DNA from: Jannaschia sp. GRR-S6-38
GTDB lineage: Bacteria; Pseudomonadota; Alphaproteobacteria; Rhodobacterales; Rhodobacteraceae
DNA length: 64,000 nt
Assembly: GCF_029853695.1 (NCBI RefSeq)
Contig: NZ_CP122537.1
Coordinates: forward strand, 2,377,501-2,441,500
Direction of reading: 5' to 3'
Of the stretch, positions 61,509 to 64,000 are shown one piece after another. Position numbers and translations under genes: made by a program. The notes beneath the pieces were generated by a model, which had not been told where the DNA came from, did no database searches, and was given only the letters and a program-made list of their open reading frames with translations. Numbering within the stretch: the first letter of the stretch is position 1; every line of letters begins with the position of its first letter.

Positions 61509-61949
61509 ATGACCGATAACAGCACCGCCACATCGCCGGACCCCGCCGCGCCCGCTCCGCCGGGCCGCGTCCTCTTGGTCGAGGACGAGCCCAACATCGC
61601 CACCGCCATCGCCTTCATCCTGCAGCGTGACGGCTGGCGCGTGTCGACCCATTCGGACGGGGTCACGGCGCTCGACGCCGTGGCGCGCGCGCCCTGGGAC
61701 GTCGTGGTGCTGGACGTGATGCTGCCCGGCAAGTCCGGCTTCGACATCCTTGCCGGCATTCGCGAGGGCACGCGCGCGGAGATCGATCCCGGGCTGCCGG
61801 TCCTGATGCTGACGGCCAAGGGTCAGGCCAAGGATCGCGAGCGGGCCGAGGCGCTGGGCGTGACGCGGTTCATGACCAAGCCCTTCTCGAACCAGGACCT
61901 GTTGGCGGCGGTGCGCGAATTGGCGATCTCCGCCCAAGCCGCGACGTGA
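61509..61949 (+). CDS. receiver-only response regulator
   Basis: 146 residues: an Ala/Pro-rich 18-residue tail, then a complete receiver domain. VLLVEDEPNIATAIAFILQR (acidic pair), phospho-acceptor Asp in DVVVLDVMLPGKSGFDIL, Thr in VLMLTAKGQ and Lys in RFMTKPFSNQDLL. No output domain, so it must act by protein contact, unlike CrbR which binds DNA. 18 bases after the regulator; GTGA overlap with the next gene. Confidence 0.93.
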   Translation: MTDNSTATSPDPAAPAPPGRVLLVEDEPNIATAIAFILQRDGWRVSTHSDGVTALDAVARAPWDVVVLDVMLPGKSGFDILAGIREGTRAEIDPGLPVLMLTAKGQAKDRERAEALGVTRFMTKPFSNQDLLAAVRELAISAQAAT

Positions 61950-62224
61950 GCCCGCCGGAGCGCGCGCCGCGCGACGTGCCGCGCGCGCAGCGCCGGGCGC
62001 GCCGCCGCGCCCGGGCCGCCGATGCCGCGCGCCTTCTGCCCTTCTTCGGCGTGGCGCTGCTGCTTTTGCCCGATCTCGCACTCTCGGGCGGGCCGGCGGC
62101 CGAAGGGGCGACGGCGCCCTGGCTGCTCTATCTCTTTGGCGCCTGGGCCTGCCTGATTGGTCTCAGCTTCTGGATCGGGCGGCTCCTGATCGCCAGCGCC
62201 CCGCCCCCGGACGACGCGCCGTGA
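61946..62224 (+). CDS. small two-helix membrane protein
   Basis: 92 residues from GTG 61946, which overlaps the response-regulator stop as GTGA. A very basic N-terminus (RAQRRARRRARAADAAR) precedes two hydrophobic helices (LLPFFGVALLLLPDLALSGG; LLYLFGAWACLIGLSFWIGR). It also overlaps the kinase start by GTGA. Some SSS transporters pair with a small membrane subunit; this could be the matching partner of the kinase's transporter domain, but the family is unrecognised. Confidence 0.8.
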   Translation: MSPPERAPRDVPRAQRRARRRARAADAARLLPFFGVALLLLPDLALSGGPAAEGATAPWLLYLFGAWACLIGLSFWIGRLLIASAPPPDDAP

Positions 62225-64000
62225 CGCTGACACTGAACCTGCTGATCGCGGTCTCGGCGGGCTACGCGGCCTTCCTCTTCCTTGTGGCCTTCTTCGCCGA
62301 ACGGCTCTCGGCGCGCGACCGGCTGCCCTTCCTGCGCGGGCCCGTGGTCTACACCCTGTCGCTGTCGGTCTATTGCACCGCCTGGACCTTCTACGGCGCG
62401 GTGGGCTACGCCGCGCGCTCGGGGCTGGAATTCGTGACGATCTATCTGGGGCCGACGCTGGTCTTCATCGGCTGGTGGTGGGTGCTGCGCAAGCTGGTGC
62501 GGATCGGCCGGGCGGAGCGGATCACCTCGATTGCCGACATCCTCTCCTCGCGCTACGGCAAGTCGAACCCGCTCGCGGTGCTGGTGACGCTGCTCGCCGT
62601 GATCGGCACGACCCCGTATATCGCGCTCCAGCTGCAATCCGTGACGCTCAGCTTCGGGGTCTTCGCGCGCCCCGGCACCGAGGCCACCGAGCTGACGGGG
62701 CTGGCCTTCTGGGTCGCCGCCGGGCTCGCCGTCTTCACCATCCTCTTCGGCACCCGCAAGCTCGATATCGGCGAGCGTCACGACGGCATCGTCTCGGCCA
62801 TCGCCGTCGAGGCCGTGGTCAAGCTGGCCGCGCTGCTGGCGGTGGGCGTCTTCGTCGTCTGGACGCTCAATGGCGGGCCGGGGGCGATCGGCCCGGCCAT
62901 CGCCGCCTCGCCGCTGAGCGACTGGACCGCCCCGCCGGGGCGCTGGGCCGCTCTGATCTTCGTCTCGGGCGCGGCCGTGATCTGCCTGCCCCGCATGTTC
63001 CAGGTGCTGGTGGTCGAGAATTCCGACGAACGCCATCTCGTCACCGCCTCCTGGGCCTTCCCGGCCTATCTGCTCGCGATCTCGATCTTCGTCGTACCCA
63101 TCGCGGTCACCGGCCTCGCCCGGATGCCCGAGGGGTCGAACCCGGATCTCTTTGTCCTGACCCTGCCGCTGGCCGAAGGGCGCGACGGGCTCGCGCTCTT
63201 CGCCTTCCTGGGCGGCTTTTCCTCGGCTACCTCGATGGTCATCGTGGCCTCGGTCGCGCTGGCGACGATGCTGTCGAACCACGTCGTGATGCCCGCCTGG
63301 CTCGCGCTGCAGGGGCAGGGGCGGGCGACGATCTCGGGCGATGTGCGCGATGTCGTGCTGCGCGCGCGGCGGGTGTCGATCCTGGCCGTGCTGGCGATGG
63401 GCTACGCCTATTTCCGCGTCACCGGCGGGACGGCGGCGCTGGCCTCGATCGGCCTGATCAGCTTCGTGGGCGTGGCGCAGATCCTGCCCGCCCTGATCTT
63501 CGGCCTGTTCTGGACCGGGGCGACGCGCTGGGGCGCGCTGGCGGGCGTGGCCACCGGGTTTGCCGTCTGGGCCTGGGTGATGCTGCTGCCGGTCCTGCTG
63601 GGCCCGCTTGACGCGCCGCTCGGCATCTGGTGGCTCGCGCCCGAGGCGATGCTGTCGCTGATGGGCGACCCGCTGGTCGCCGCGCTCGTGCTCTCGCTGG
63701 GCCTCAACGTCTTCGCCTTCTGCGGCGTGTCGCTGGCGACCACGCCCACCGCGCTCGAGCAGCTCCAGGCGCCGCGCTTCGTGCAGGTCTTCGACCGGAC
63801 GGTCGCCCCCCGGACCCGCCGCGGCGGCACCGCGGGGGCCGAGGAGCTGCTGATCATGACGCAGCGCATCCTTGGCGCGGCCGAGGCGCAGGCGCTCTTC
63901 GCCGGCGAGGCGGCGCGGCAGGGCCGGCCGGGCGAACTGCCCGAGGCCACGCCCGAGCTTCTGGACCGGCTGGAACGGCGGCTCTCCGGCTCGGTCGGCG
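62221..64000 (+). CDS. SSS-transporter-domain sensor histidine kinase, CrbS-like (3' end outside window)
   Basis: Starts at GTG 62221 in a GTGA overlap and stays open to the window end (593 codons). The first ~510 residues form about 13 membrane helices of the sodium:solute symporter fold: SVYCTAWTFYGAVGYAARSG, GTTPYIALQLQSVTLSFGVF, GERHDGIVSAIAVEAVVKLA, LPRMFQVLVVENSDERHLVT, FLGGFSSATSMVIVASVALA. The soluble tail (LLIMTQRILGAAEAQALFAG, LLDRLERRLSGSVG) resembles the STAC-domain linker of CrbS-type kinases; the kinase core should follow. In Vibrio and Pseudomonas, CrbS controls acs and acetate uptake. Confidence 0.88.
   Translation, partial: MTLTLNLLIAVSAGYAAFLFLVAFFAERLSARDRLPFLRGPVVYTLSLSVYCTAWTFYGAVGYAARSGLEFVTIYLGPTLVFIGWWWVLRKLVRIGRAERITSIADILSSRYGKSNPLAVLVTLLAVIGTTPYIALQLQSVTLSFGVFARPGTEATELTGLAFWVAAGLAVFTILFGTRKLDIGERHDGIVSAIAVEAVVKLAALLAVGVFVVWTLNGGPGAIGPAIAASPLSDWTAPPGRWAALIFVSGAAVICLPRMFQVLVVENSDERHLVTASWAFPAYLLAISIFVVPIAVTGLARMPEGSNPDLFVLTLPLAEGRDGLALFAFLGGFSSATSMVIVASVALATMLSNHVVMPAWLALQGQGRATISGDVRDVVLRARRVSILAVLAMGYAYFRVTGGTAALASIGLISFVGVAQILPALIFGLFWTGATRWGALAGVATGFAVWAWVMLLPVLLGPLDAPLGIWWLAPEAMLSLMGDPLVAALVLSLGLNVFAFCGVSLATTPTALEQLQAPRFVQVFDRTVAPRTRRGGTAGAEELLIMTQRILGAAEAQALFAGEAARQGRPGELPEATPELLDRLERRLSGSVG

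Noticed and set aside
60168..62081. 637-codon minus-strand frame
   Set aside because: Opposite the ScfR-type regulator and response regulator, which have clear motifs; the antisense product is low-complexity.

Overview
The window is a high-GC alphaproteobacterial chromosome segment, most likely from the Rhodobacteraceae/Roseobacteraceae. The evidence is the gene content and order: accB-accC-aat next to a DUF2155 gene and an NDUFA12-type complex I gene; an mreBCD-mrdA-rodA block after leuA; a [4Fe-4S] photolyase; an ScfR-type acyl-CoA regulator; and rnpB beside an AmpD-like amidase. Coding density is very high. Many neighbours share ATGA or GTGA stop/start overlaps, and no gap between genes exceeds about 250 bases. 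I see no prophage, insertion sequence, CRISPR array or rRNA. It reads as core chromosome with a few unusual accessory loci.

Layout. 1-8.4 kb, mostly minus strand: a partial HisC-like aminotransferase coupled to a GhrA-like reductase, NAD synthetase, a secreted MORN-repeat protein (plus strand), a DUF2726-like protein, then an operon of two short-chain dehydrogenases and an Fe-S photolyase. 8.4-17.6 kb, plus strand: leuA behind a leucine-rich leader peptide with two mutually exclusive RNA helices, the rod-shape operon mreB-mreC-mreD-mrdA-rodA, and an MhqO/MhqD-like dioxygenase-hydrolase pair. 17.6-33.4 kb, mixed strands: BI-1 membrane protein, quinone reductase, XRE regulator, HisN-like phosphatase, amidohydrolase, tdk, a ketoacyl synthase III-like protein, carB, cfa, a HAD-fold protein lacking its catalytic aspartates, aspS and an acetyltransferase. 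33.4-37.6 kb: rpmG (55 aa), the RNase P RNA, an amidase, a lipoprotein, gatA-gatC and tRNA-Gly(UCC). 37.6-48 kb: an ABC exporter, a MerF-like/cysteine-rich overlapping pair, an acyl-CoA synthetase, a cold-shock protein, an ArsC-like protein, a large frameshifted gene with GspL/PilM-like and PilP/GspC-like ends, metY and an EF-hand protein. 48-52.5 kb: NDUFA12, DUF2155, aat, accC, accB and two unrecognised 138-residue proteins.

The most interesting part is 52.6-64 kb. Acetyl-CoA synthetase (acs) lies at the 3' end of a Liv/Urt-type ABC importer operon (Tat-exported binding protein, two permeases, two ATPases). This is divergent from an ScfR/RamB-type regulator followed by a translationally coupled set: a receiver-only response regulator, a two-helix membrane protein, and an SSS-transporter-domain histidine kinase that runs off the window edge. 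That kinase class (CrbS-like) controls acs in gammaproteobacteria. The arrangement suggests an integrated module for uptake, activation and sensing of acetate or another short-chain carboxylate, with an ABC importer in place of an ActP-type permease. The individual families are known; the combination and its substrate are inferred.
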